A stretch of DNA of 32,111 nucleotides from Brevundimonas sp. (GTDB taxonomy: Bacteria; Pseudomonadota; Alphaproteobacteria; Caulobacterales; Caulobacteraceae), in the NCBI RefSeq assembly GCF_016463485.1, contig NZ_JAEMRD010000024.1, forward strand, positions 1 to 32,111, written 5' to 3'. The position numbers and the translations under genes are program-made. Each line of letters begins with the position of its first letter. Within the stretch, counting starts at the first letter, position 1. Of this stretch, positions 11,277-19,190 are shown in pieces. The notes under the pieces are model-generated. The model was not told the origin of the DNA. It did not search any database and saw only the letters and a program-made list of their open reading frames with translations.

Positions 11277-12961
11277 ACGCCGCGATCCCTTCCACTGAAC
11301 GCTCGCGGTCTTCGGCCGACCGGACAGAAGCGGTTGTCAGGTCAGCCCTCTGGGCGGCGGCCGGAGATGCGCTCGGCTGGATTACAGAACTGTCTCGCGG
11401 TGAAGCGGGCGTCGCTCATCGCACCGGCTCGAAAACAGTCTCTGAGCCTGTCGATTGGCAGCGGATGATTGGCGGCCGGTTGGGGCCACGCGTGCATCTG
11501 CCAGCCGGAACCTACTCAGACGACACCCAGCTTCGGCTGTCGGTGTCCCGCTCGATCCGAGGAGACGGGAATTTCGACGTCGAAGCATTCGCCAAGGTCG
11601 AGGTCACGATTTGGCCGAGCTATGCCCTAGGTGCCGGCCTAGGCACGAAAGCGGCTGCAGCCCATCTCGCACGGCGCAGCGTCAACTGGTTCTCGAACTT
11701 TTTCGACAGCGCGGGTCAGACGTACATCAATGGTGGTGGGAACGGTGCCGCCATGAGGATCCAGCCCCATGTTTGGGCAGGATCTGGTTCCGACGACACT
11801 ATGATCGATGTCCTCCGGAACGCGATCGTAACCCACGGTCATCCTCACGGCTTCTGCGGTGCGGTTTTCCACGCCCGCTGCGTCTCACACGCGCTCATCC
11901 ATGGAGCCGTTCCGGGGCCAGAAGATTGGGCTCGCTTTGTCAAAGAGTTCGATGACATCCCGCGACTGATTTCTGCAGATTCACAACTGGCCGCGTTCTG
12001 GTTGTCGGCGTGGGAGGGCGCCGGAGGGAGATCGCTCCAGCAAGCGATCGCTGAACTCCAGAATGAGGCGATCAAGGACGTCCGCGTGGTGAGCGGCAAG
12101 CCTTCCGGCGCGCCGGATCGCGATTATCTCGCCGCTTTGGACCGGACCGGCTGCCTATCGCAGCGCTTCCGGGGATCGGGCCAGAAGACTGCGCTCGCGG
12201 CCGCCGTCTTGTGTTGGCTTTTCCGAGACAGGCCGCTTGCGGAGGCGTTGGTCGTTGCCGCAAACGCACTTGATAGTGACACCGATACGATCGCAACCAT
12301 GGCTGGGGCGATTGGCGGTTGTGTAAGCCCATTAGAGCCTGACTGGTCCGTTCAAGATAGAGACTACATTACCCGAGAGGCTCGTCGGCTCGCCGCGATT
12401 TCCGCGGGCACACCGCAAGATAGCTTCACCTATCCCGACCTTGTTCACTGGACGCCCCCCACCAAGCAGACGGCGGTGGTTGGCGTGACCGCTCGTGGTC
12501 TTGCGATGATCGGGCTTGGTGAGATCGAGCCGATCGGTCCTGAGTACCCAGCCGGGGACGCGGTCTGGCAGTGGTGCATGCTTCCGTTCGGCCAGACCGT
12601 GTTGGCCAAGCGGAAGGCTTCGTTGAAGGATGAGGTAAAACCATCGCAGTTACCGGGGACCCGCCAGGCGGCGCGCCCCAATCGAGTTGTGGAAGCTCAG
12701 GAGTCGCGAACACGCAATTTGTTCGACCAGCAGCCGCCCCTTCAAAGGCCCAGCGAGCAGACTCGACCTTCGCCAGTAAAAGAATTGTCCGGGCTCGATT
12801 ACTGGACAGACATCGTCATTCAAGGCGAGTTCGAAGATCGGCTCATAGGCCGCACGTTCAATCGAATTCTTGAGGAAACGCAGTCGGCAGATGTTGTTGT
12901 CGCGTTCGCCGCAATCATTGCGAAGGCCAAGCTCGCTCGTGAGCGCCGCCGCCGTGGCTAG
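11240..12961 (+). CDS. ADP-ribosylglycohydrolase (DraG/ARH family)
   Basis: This family removes ADP-ribose using a binuclear Mg centre. Seen: GDALGW (42-47), TYSDDTQL (91-98; metal-ligand ST/DD motif), GGGNGAAMR (165-173), THGHPHG (198-204) and DSDTDTIATMAGAIGG (345-360; second metal-ligand motif). All metal-site motifs are intact, so it should be active. Residues about 390-573 form an extra C-terminal part: a linker rich in Pro and Arg, then a helical segment (SGLDYWTDIVIQG onward) unlike a standard DraG. It overlaps the DarT-like gene by 37 bp from ATG 11240; TTG 11273, overlapping the stop, is an alternative start. By context it is the candidate antitoxin of the DarT-like enzyme. Confidence 0.9.
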   Translation: MVSTEVHRETKLNAAIPSTERSRSSADRTEAVVRSALWAAAGDALGWITELSRGEAGVAHRTGSKTVSEPVDWQRMIGGRLGPRVHLPAGTYSDDTQLRLSVSRSIRGDGNFDVEAFAKVEVTIWPSYALGAGLGTKAAAAHLARRSVNWFSNFFDSAGQTYINGGGNGAAMRIQPHVWAGSGSDDTMIDVLRNAIVTHGHPHGFCGAVFHARCVSHALIHGAVPGPEDWARFVKEFDDIPRLISADSQLAAFWLSAWEGAGGRSLQQAIAELQNEAIKDVRVVSGKPSGAPDRDYLAALDRTGCLSQRFRGSGQKTALAAAVLCWLFRDRPLAEALVVAANALDSDTDTIATMAGAIGGCVSPLEPDWSVQDRDYITREARRLAAISAGTPQDSFTYPDLVHWTPPTKQTAVVGVTARGLAMIGLGEIEPIGPEYPAGDAVWQWCMLPFGQTVLAKRKASLKDEVKPSQLPGTRQAARPNRVVEAQESRTRNLFDQQPPLQRPSEQTRPSPVKELSGLDYWTDIVIQGEFEDRLIGRTFNRILEETQSADVVVAFAAIIAKAKLARERRRRG

Positions 12962-12987
12962 GAGCCTCCAATCTGCACGGTGATCAT

Positions 12988-13890
12988 TTGACCGATCTCT
13001 GGAGCATCGCGGGCGAAGAGTGCGATCTCGGATATCGCAATCTGCGAGCGGGAGCGTATGACGACGAGCGTGAGATCAGAGCCGAGCTCAGCGCGCTGTG
13101 GCAGCGTTACGGGCCTTATGCAGACACAGATTTCGTCGCTGGGTTTGCACAGGATCCCGACGCCAGATTCTGGGAAATGTACCTGGGCTGTCGCTTGCTA
13201 GACGCTGGGAAGGCGCTTCGTCCTACGGTGGAGCGCTTGCGCGAAGGTGGGCAGCCTGACCTCTGCGTCATAGATGGAGATCGCAGAATCTGGATCGAGG
13301 CGATCGCTCCGGGGCCGGGCGATGACGGACCAGATCAGGTTCGGGGACCGGTTCCCATTAACGAGGGTGGTGGCGTCGGCGTTTTCCCTGGACGGCAGGC
13401 CGAGCTGAGGATGACCAGCGCCCTATGGACCAAGCACCAAGCCATGGCGCGCTACGCTGCCCAAGGTCTATTCGGTGCGGACGATCTCCGCATCATTGCG
13501 ATCAGCGCGGGTCGCTTTGGTTTGTATGCGTCTGATCGACCACTACCAACGATATTGAGCGCCGTTTATCCCTTTGGAGACCAACTCGTGACACTCAACG
13601 AGGAAGGCGAGGTTGTTGGTGGCGGTTATGAATACGCCCCACGCATTGGGCGGAAGGGGGGCGATGTGCCGCGCACCGCTTTCTTGGATCCTCGATTCTC
13701 GGAACTGGCCGGAGTGGTTTGGTCTAGAATTTCGATTGGCCAGATGTCTCGGGCTCAGAGGCCTCTTAGCTTCGTTCATAACCTATCTTCAGTTCGCCCC
13801 CTCCACGATGGTTGGGGCTGCTGGGATAGAGAATGGAAGGCTCGTTTCGAAGGCGCTACCCTCTCTGTTTCCGACATCTTGCTGGCGTAA
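12988..13890 (+). CDS. Unknown protein with a nuclease-like motif, end of the DarT operon
   Basis: This 300-residue protein has no function I recognise. The N-terminal third contains FWEMYLGCRLLDAG (E63), then QPDLCVIDGDRRIWIEAIAPGP (P90-D91, E104). That is the order of a PD-(D/E)xK nuclease core, but the usual Lys two after the Glu is missing. The C-terminal part ends with a strand/helix region around DPRFSELAGVVWSRIS. It starts at TTG 12988, 26 bp after the hydrolase, with a poor ribosome binding site. Same strand and spacing suggest it belongs to the helicase/DarT/DraG operon. It may be an inactive nuclease or a DNA-binding accessory. Confidence 0.65.
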   Translation: MTDLWSIAGEECDLGYRNLRAGAYDDEREIRAELSALWQRYGPYADTDFVAGFAQDPDARFWEMYLGCRLLDAGKALRPTVERLREGGQPDLCVIDGDRRIWIEAIAPGPGDDGPDQVRGPVPINEGGGVGVFPGRQAELRMTSALWTKHQAMARYAAQGLFGADDLRIIAISAGRFGLYASDRPLPTILSAVYPFGDQLVTLNEEGEVVGGGYEYAPRIGRKGGDVPRTAFLDPRFSELAGVVWSRISIGQMSRAQRPLSFVHNLSSVRPLHDGWGCWDREWKARFEGATLSVSDILLA

Positions 13891-14360
13891 GACTCTATTG
13901 TTTTGAAGGACGCCCGGTCGAGCCCTAAGCCATAAACTCCCGTTTTCGCTTTCATGGCATCGAGAGATAGGTTGAGAACATCGACGTCGTCTGCCTTGAC
14001 TGCGCTGTGGTGCTGTGTACCGGGCCGACGTGGCCCACGGTGCACCTCGTCTGCCGCCCGTGAAGAAAGTCGGAAGGGTTTCGCTTGATCGTCGACGCAG
14101 GCCAAGACTGATCCATCGAAATCGGCTCCTCGTGCTGAACATGTCCGCCAACGAGGAAAAGACGGCAGCTGATGTCACGCATGCCTGTCGCCTCCTAGAG
14201 CCATGGGACCGAACGATTCCTGCGACGCCCCAGGTCTTCAATAGCAACCACATCAAGATCGCTGACCGCGGCTTCAGCCCGTAGCTCGGCGCATCTGCGC
14301 GCCGCACAAGAATAATCGCCCGCAAGCATACTAGCGCAGAACGTGTCGGCTCTCGCACGT
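13891..14360. other. Intergenic stretch without a supported gene
   Basis: About 470 bp. Short frames on both strands are open (for example minus 13789-14394) but none has a domain, a ribosome binding site or consistent codon use. The pieces could be a decayed coding region. Confidence 0.4.
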
Positions 14361-14425
14361 CAATGTCAGATGCTGGTATCACGGATCTTGACAATGTCAG
14401 ATAGTTCGAGCGACAGTGTTATCAC
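14361..14425 (+). promoter_or_regulatory. Candidate operator repeats upstream of the QueC-like operon
   Basis: CAATGTCAGAT occurs twice, at 14361-14371 and 14392-14402, 31 bp apart (three helical turns). Each is followed by a KTATCAC-like element (14375-14382 and 14418-14425). The second copy contains the inverted repeat TGACA-N-TGTCA (14389-14399) and a -35-like TTGACA (14388-14393). They end 12 bp before the first start codon of the operon. An XRE-type regulator is encoded in the same operon and could bind here. Confidence 0.4.
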
Positions 14426-14437
14426 TGGAGATCTACG

Positions 14438-15001
14438 ATGAGTGATGGGCCGTACCGCACCCTAGATATGAGCAAGACGTGGAAGAGCTTGGCCAAGATC
14501 GCCGAGAACTCCGCGCATACGGTCACGGAGGTCGCGGAGGCGTTTCGCCCTCCTCTGGTCGAAGAGTGGAAATCGATCCGTGCAGACTTCGCCGAAGCGG
14601 TAAAGACCGCGCTCGGCGATGACGATCGTGGCCGCCTCTTTCCCGAGATCGCTGTCTCCGAAACCAAACGTCTGCGCGCGCAAGCCAGCAATCCGATGGA
14701 GGCTTTACTGGCGGACCACGCCCACGACCAAGCGCGCGACGCTAAGCTTGGCGCGGCCGCCTACGAGAAGAGCATCGAACATTTCCTCGAGGACCGGGCG
14801 ATCCGAGGTGCCCGGCAGATGGAGGAACACTACCACCGCGAGCGTTCGCCGGACGCCGGGCGTCTGCGCAACCACCTTGCGGCGGCGATCACCTCTGGGG
14901 AACTGGCGCAACTGGCATCGGGTCTCGCGAGCGGAGCACGGCACCGCGCCCTGACCGCGAAGGCGGACCGCAGCGGCCTGGATGAAGGAGTAGCCCTGTG
15001 A
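14438..15001 (+). CDS. Small helical protein, first gene of the QueC-like operon
   Basis: The 187-residue protein is of unknown function. It appears almost wholly alpha-helical and highly charged, with segments such as FRPPLVEEWKSIRADFAEAV and EHFLEDRAIRGARQMEEHYH. No enzymatic motif is seen. Its stop overlaps the GTG start of the QueC-like gene (14998-15001), so the two are translationally coupled. By position it is the likely partner or substrate of that enzyme, as QatB is for QatC, but I see no sequence match to QatB, and no Gly at residue 2. ATG 14438 is used; a second in-frame ATG at 14468 is possible. Confidence 0.65.
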   Translation: MSDGPYRTLDMSKTWKSLAKIAENSAHTVTEVAEAFRPPLVEEWKSIRADFAEAVKTALGDDDRGRLFPEIAVSETKRLRAQASNPMEALLADHAHDQARDAKLGAAAYEKSIEHFLEDRAIRGARQMEEHYHRERSPDAGRLRNHLAAAITSGELAQLASGLASGARHRALTAKADRSGLDEGVAL

Positions 15002-16371
15002 CCGCGCTCAATATCATCGGCGAGCAGCCGACCTTCTTGGTGGACGTTCTCGAGCCAGGCGTGACCGTTCGCAATGGCTCGTCCGCCGCCGTTATCGGTG
15101 AGGTGATCGAACTCGACACCGAGGGGCTCGAGAACTATTTCTTCGCGGATTGGAATCCGACGCTGATCGATCTGCTTGTGGTCGCCGGCGCCGCTGAGTT
15201 CTGCGACGCAGTCAAACGGCGTCCGCTGCGCCAGTGGAGCCGCCACTTCGACCTACGCGTCGCCGTGCACGATCCTGGGCTTTGGAACAGCGAAGCGGTC
15301 AAAGCCGCGCTCGAAAACGCCCTCGGCTACCTGACTGGCGATGTCTGGCGGTTTACCTTCATGCCGCGTCGCAAAGCAGTCGAGCGGCGGAACTCCACTC
15401 TCGACCTCGCGGGTGGCGTCACCACCATCATGCCTTATAGTGATGGTCTAGATTCCCGTGCCGTGCATGCGCTCGTGGCGGCGAAAGAGGGCGCGGCAGG
15501 CCTCGTGCGTGTCCGACTCGGCTCGGGCGGCGTCGATCAGCCCCGCAGCAAGAGGAAGAGGCAGCCCTTCGCCATCGTGCCGTACAAGGTGAACTCCAGC
15601 GAACGTGTCGAGACTTCCGCGCGCTCGCGTGGCTTCAAGTTCGCCGCCGTGACCGGCATCGCTGCCATCCTGGCCAAGGTCAGACGGATCGTCGTCACCG
15701 AGAGCGGGCAGGGCGCCTTCGGGCCGATGCTCGCGGTCAGCGGCCAGATCTACCCCGATTATCGTGTTCATCCGACCTTCTCGCGTCGCATGGAACGACT
15801 TCTGTTGGCCCTGACCGGATGGGCTGTCAGCTACGACTATCCTCGGCTGTTCAGCACCAAAGGCGAAACACTCCGGGCCGCGGACGCCCTTGCGCAACCG
15901 CCGAGCTGGCATGACACCCGCTCCTGCTGGCAGCAATCGCGGCAGACCGGGTTCGACGGCAAACGTCGCCAGTGCGGTGTTTGCGCCGCCTGTATGTTGC
16001 GTAGGGTCAGTATGCTGTCGGCTGGCATTGACGAGCCTGCCAGTGCTTACGTTTGGGAACGCCTGTCGGCCGAGGAGTATGAGGACGGCGTCGTCGACGG
16101 GTTCGTCAAGCTCACCCCGGCGCTGCGGGCATATGCCGTCGCGGGCGTACTTCACATGGACCACTTGGCGGACTTGGTGGAATCGCCTCTACACGCGCGT
16201 CAGCTTCAGCGTGCCGCACGGGATGCCGCTGAAGCCCTAAGTAGCGACCCGATACAGGTAGAAGAGCAGTTGCGTATGATGTTGGAGCGGCACGCCGAGG
16301 AATGGCGCGCCTTCAGGAAGGCCCTCGGGCCCCGATCGTTCGTGTCGCAACTCGCAAGCGCGCGATCATGA
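14998..16371 (+). CDS. QueC-like (7-cyano-7-deazaguanine synthase-like) ATPase
   Basis: QueC makes preQ0 from CDG using ATP; relatives QatC and Cap9 serve in phage defence. Seen in 457 residues: the PP-loop PYSDGLDS (146-153; SGGxDS variant), a central ESGQGAFGP (235-243), and the Zn-binding set C310, C326, C329 and C332 in SCW...QCGVCAACMLRR. About 140 N-terminal residues precede the PP-loop, and about 100 helical residues follow the Zn site; QueC itself is only about 230 residues. No queD or queE lies nearby, which argues against a queuosine role. The start is GTG overlapping the previous stop; the end overlaps the next gene (ATGA). Confidence 0.85.
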   Translation: MTALNIIGEQPTFLVDVLEPGVTVRNGSSAAVIGEVIELDTEGLENYFFADWNPTLIDLLVVAGAAEFCDAVKRRPLRQWSRHFDLRVAVHDPGLWNSEAVKAALENALGYLTGDVWRFTFMPRRKAVERRNSTLDLAGGVTTIMPYSDGLDSRAVHALVAAKEGAAGLVRVRLGSGGVDQPRSKRKRQPFAIVPYKVNSSERVETSARSRGFKFAAVTGIAAILAKVRRIVVTESGQGAFGPMLAVSGQIYPDYRVHPTFSRRMERLLLALTGWAVSYDYPRLFSTKGETLRAADALAQPPSWHDTRSCWQQSRQTGFDGKRRQCGVCAACMLRRVSMLSAGIDEPASAYVWERLSAEEYEDGVVDGFVKLTPALRAYAVAGVLHMDHLADLVESPLHARQLQRAARDAAEALSSDPIQVEEQLRMMLERHAEEWRAFRKALGPRSFVSQLASARS

Positions 16372-17540
16372 CCGACGATCTCACCCAAGAAGAGATCGGC
16401 GAGCGCCTACGCCTCGCCCGCGAGGCGGCACGTATAACCCAAGCCGCCGCGGCAGAAACTCTTCAGATCGCTCGGACAACCGTGGTAGCCATCGAACAAG
16501 GACAGCGCCGGCCCCGCCTTGATGAACTGCAAAGGTTCGCTGCCGCTTACAGCGTATCGGTCAACGCCCTACTGCGGCGCGAAGCGGTGCAGATCGATCT
16601 CAAGCCGCGCTTCCGCCGCACCGGCGAGCCTGATGCGGCAGTTGATGGGGCGGTAGAGCTGCTAACCACCCTAGTCCAAGCCGAGCTGGAGCTCGAGGCT
16701 CTGCTAGGTGTGCAGCGTGTTCGCAACGACCCGCCCGAGCGACCTCTGTTACCAGGAAATGTGGTTCTTCAAGCCGAGCAGGATGCGGCCGAACTTCGCC
16801 ATTGGCTCGGGATAGGGACCGGGCCGGTCCAGGACATCGTCTCGGTTCTGGAGTTCCAGCTGGGCGCGCGAATCTTCACCCGCAGATTGCCGCCAAAGAT
16901 CTCCGGCCTCTACGCCTTCGACGACATCGCTGGTGCCTGCATTCTGTTGAACGCGTCGCATCCCAAAGATCGCCGAGCGCAGACCGCCGCGCATGAACTC
17001 GGTCACTTCGTCTCAACCCGGAAGCATCCAGACGCTCTGTATGCGGGGTCGCCCGAAAGCAGCCGCGAGGAGAGATACGCCATCGCTTTCGCCAAGGCCT
17101 TGCTCACCCCAGCCCGCGCCGTGATGGCCCAATTCAAGTCGGTCACCGTCGGCGCGACTCAGCTCACCCGGCGCCACGTTATTGTGATGGCTCACCTGTT
17201 CGGCGTCTCGCGCGAGGCCATGGTTAGACGGCTGGAGGAGATCGGACTGACTAAGGCCGGAACCTGGGACTGGTTCGCCAACAACGGCGGCATCACCGAC
17301 GAGCAGGCGCGGCAAGTTCTTGGGGAGGCGATCTCGTCCGATGAGGGACGCGTAGACGCCGCTCGACCGGTGTCGATGCGGGTCGGCCTGTTGGTAGGAG
17401 AGGCGTGGGCCAAGTCGCTGCTCAGCGAAGGTCAAATCGCCCGACTTCTTCAGCTTGATCGGGTCGACGTGAGAGCTCTGATCAATGCTTATCAGGACGA
17501 GGAGGTCGGCCGCGACGACTCACCTCGGCTCCTAGGCTGA
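16368..17540 (+). CDS. XRE-family regulator with ImmA/IrrE metallopeptidase domain
   Basis: The 390-residue protein fuses an N-terminal XRE HTH (residues about 8-62: IGERLRLAREAARITQ, then TTVVAIEQGQRRPRLDEL) to an ImmA/IrrE (DUF955) zinc peptidase. The peptidase has HELGHF at 209-214 and a downstream EERYAIAFAKALLTP helix supplying the third ligand. The C-terminal third looks like a further helical substrate-recognition region. Such proteins commonly sense a signal and cleave a repressor or inhibitor. The start at 16368 is set by the ATGA overlap with the QueC-like gene and by where the HTH begins. It is probably the control switch of this operon. Confidence 0.85.
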   Translation: MTDDLTQEEIGERLRLAREAARITQAAAAETLQIARTTVVAIEQGQRRPRLDELQRFAAAYSVSVNALLRREAVQIDLKPRFRRTGEPDAAVDGAVELLTTLVQAELELEALLGVQRVRNDPPERPLLPGNVVLQAEQDAAELRHWLGIGTGPVQDIVSVLEFQLGARIFTRRLPPKISGLYAFDDIAGACILLNASHPKDRRAQTAAHELGHFVSTRKHPDALYAGSPESSREERYAIAFAKALLTPARAVMAQFKSVTVGATQLTRRHVIVMAHLFGVSREAMVRRLEEIGLTKAGTWDWFANNGGITDEQARQVLGEAISSDEGRVDAARPVSMRVGLLVGEAWAKSLLSEGQIARLLQLDRVDVRALINAYQDEEVGRDDSPRLLG

Positions 17541-17550
17541 GGCGACGCGC

Positions 17551-18129
17551 ATGAGAATCGCGGACGCAAGTGTTTGGATTAATCTCATTGCCACCGAGCG
17601 CGCGCATGTCATCCTTAGCGCCACGTCGGTTCCCTTGCGCATAACTGACGTGGCGCTGGCCGAGTTGGAGCGCGGTCGATCAAAGGGACGCCAGGCCGCC
17701 GACGAAATGGCGGGGCTGCTCCACATGGGTCTGACCGAGGTCGTGGCTCTTGCGGCCGAGGATGAGGCGCTGTTCCTTTCTCTTGTAAGCGGCGCTGCAG
17801 CCGAAACCCTCGACGACGGCGAGGCCGCCACCCTAGCCTGCGCTTATAGGCTAGGCGCAGGCGCGTTGATCGACGAGCGAAAGGCCACCCAGATCGCTGC
17901 GAAACGTTTCGAAACGCTCACGGTCCTTTCAACAGTGGATCTGCTCTTGTCACCCGAGGTCCGCAGCGCCTGCGGTGAGGACCTCGGCGACGTACTGTTC
18001 GCCGCTTTGACCGGTGCCCGAATGTGTGTGCCTGACCATCATGCAGATGAGATAGTGCGAGTCGTGGGTGCCGAACGCGCCATGAGATGCCATAGTTTAC
18101 CGGCGCGAGTGCGGCGGCCCGCGGGTTGA
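17551..18129 (+). CDS. PIN-like nuclease domain protein
   Basis: This 192-residue protein has a PIN-like arrangement of acidic residues: D5 in RIADASVWINLI, E38/E40 in ALAELERGR, D88/D89 and E91 in LDDGEAATLACA, and D108 in ALIDERKATQIAA. PIN domains are usually metal-dependent RNases. It follows the ImmA/IrrE gene by 10 bp. An XRE-peptidase followed by a PIN-like gene is a familiar toxin-like arrangement. The C-terminal 60 residues are less typical. In this operon it is the most likely effector. Confidence 0.7.
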   Translation: MRIADASVWINLIATERAHVILSATSVPLRITDVALAELERGRSKGRQAADEMAGLLHMGLTEVVALAAEDEALFLSLVSGAAAETLDDGEAATLACAYRLGAGALIDERKATQIAAKRFETLTVLSTVDLLLSPEVRSACGEDLGDVLFAALTGARMCVPDHHADEIVRVVGAERAMRCHSLPARVRRPAG

Positions 18130-18350
18130 CGGCGGCCGGAAAACAAAGCTGGTGGCACCGACGCGCGGTTAAGACAGTCTGGGCGCCTGCCAGTGCCGCC
18201 GTACGGGTTTGATCGAGCGGGCGGCTGAGGCAGTGCCGGAGAGATCTAAACTTTAGTGACGCTCAGCCGGCCGACTGACATGCCTTCAGATCGGAACCAT
18301 TCCCGCGGATCAGGTCGTGCCGACATGGAAGGTTAGTAAGCCGTGCGGCG

Positions 18351-18941
18351 CTATGCGCCGCTCCCAACGAGCGAGCAGAACTCCGATACTGATCGTCGAA
18401 GCTCAGGTGCGCGGCAGCCGTCTCGTGCCCGGTCCGACAAGCCGCGCGCGAAGATCGTTAGCATTGCTGCCGTGACCTTCGTCTTGTGCCCCGGCAGCCA
18501 AGTCTGAAGCGCGGCAAATAATGCGGTTTCATAGTCACCCCGGCGCTCTATCAGGCGCGAGGTAAGCGTGCTCTGTTCGCCTAGGGCGGCGACAGTCCCG
18601 CTCAGGATCATGCAGCCTTTCGGTGATCCAGTTTTCGTGAGGCGCCTGATAAGATTTTCGAGCAGGCGGTCGACGCCCTCCGACAGGCTCGGCGCGTTCG
18701 TAAGAGCCGACATGTCGAGGAAGGATACTCCCCGTTCGAAAGCGTCGATCGTCTCCAAGTACAGCTGAGCCTTGTTGCCGAAGGCTGCGTAGATGCTGGG
18801 CTGGGATAAGGACATCGCCTCCCCCAAATCCCGCATCGAAGTAGCGTCGTACCCGAGCAGCCAGAAGCGCTTCATCGCTTCGCCCAGCGCCTTCTCACGA
18901 TCGAACTGTCGAGGTCTGCCGCGGGGCCCTCTGATTTCCAT
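18351..18941 (-). CDS. TetR/AcrR-family transcriptional regulator
   Basis: The 196-residue protein is the normal size. Its N-terminal TetR HTH reads GRPRQFDREKALGEAMKRFW, then TSMRDLGEAMSLSQPSIYAAFGNKAQLYLETI. The all-helical C-terminal ligand domain includes GSPKGCMILSGTVAAL, as in the YcdC/AefR-type subgroup. The typical target gene (a transporter or reductase) is not adjacent, so it looks orphaned. Two identical palindromes lie just upstream of its start. Confidence 0.9.
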   Translation of the reverse strand: MEIRGPRGRPRQFDREKALGEAMKRFWLLGYDATSMRDLGEAMSLSQPSIYAAFGNKAQLYLETIDAFERGVSFLDMSALTNAPSLSEGVDRLLENLIRRLTKTGSPKGCMILSGTVAALGEQSTLTSRLIERRGDYETALFAALQTWLPGHKTKVTAAMLTIFARGLSDRARDGCRAPELRRSVSEFCSLVGSGA

Positions 18942-18995
18942 AGCGATCGCTCAATATGCCAGCTGCCCCACCGACAGCTATACCAAGCGATCGCT
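18942..18995. promoter_or_regulatory. Twin palindromic sites, likely TetR operators
   Basis: The 10-bp perfect palindrome AGCGATCGCT occurs at 18942-18951 and again at 18986-18995, 44 bp apart. The first abuts the start codon of the TetR-family gene. Each is flanked by A/T-rich bases. Placement fits autoregulation by the TetR protein. One more copy occurs within the hydrolase gene near 12042, so the core alone is not unique. Confidence 0.5.
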
Positions 18996-19190
18996 ACAGA
19001 AGGGTTAGCAACCGGACTGTGCTATCTGTAACGACTGCTAAGCAAAAGTCGGTGCGCCCGACGCTCTATGTGGATCACTCGCTACAAAAGCCCATCCGGA
19101 TGTCGACGTCTGGAATCGTTGGCTCCGTTGACTGGGCGTGGCCGCAGGCTGGGACAGTAGTCGGCTGAACTCGGCCAGCCGACCAAGTTG

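Noticed and set aside
10617..12961. Calling the pair a standard DarTG system
   Set aside because: The second protein has DraG/ARH motifs rather than a macrodomain or NADAR domain.
13789..14394. Minus-strand frame of 201 codons after the DarT operon
   Set aside because: Basic, low-complexity product, no ribosome binding site, overlaps the end of the 12988 gene; at most a decayed region.
15448..16164. Minus-strand frame antisense to the QueC-like gene
   Set aside because: Shadow of a gene with clear catalytic motifs on the plus strand.
14438..18129. Identification of the QueC-like operon as the known Qat system
   Set aside because: QatA-type ATPase and QatD (TatD-like) are absent, and an ImmA/IrrE and PIN-like gene are present instead.
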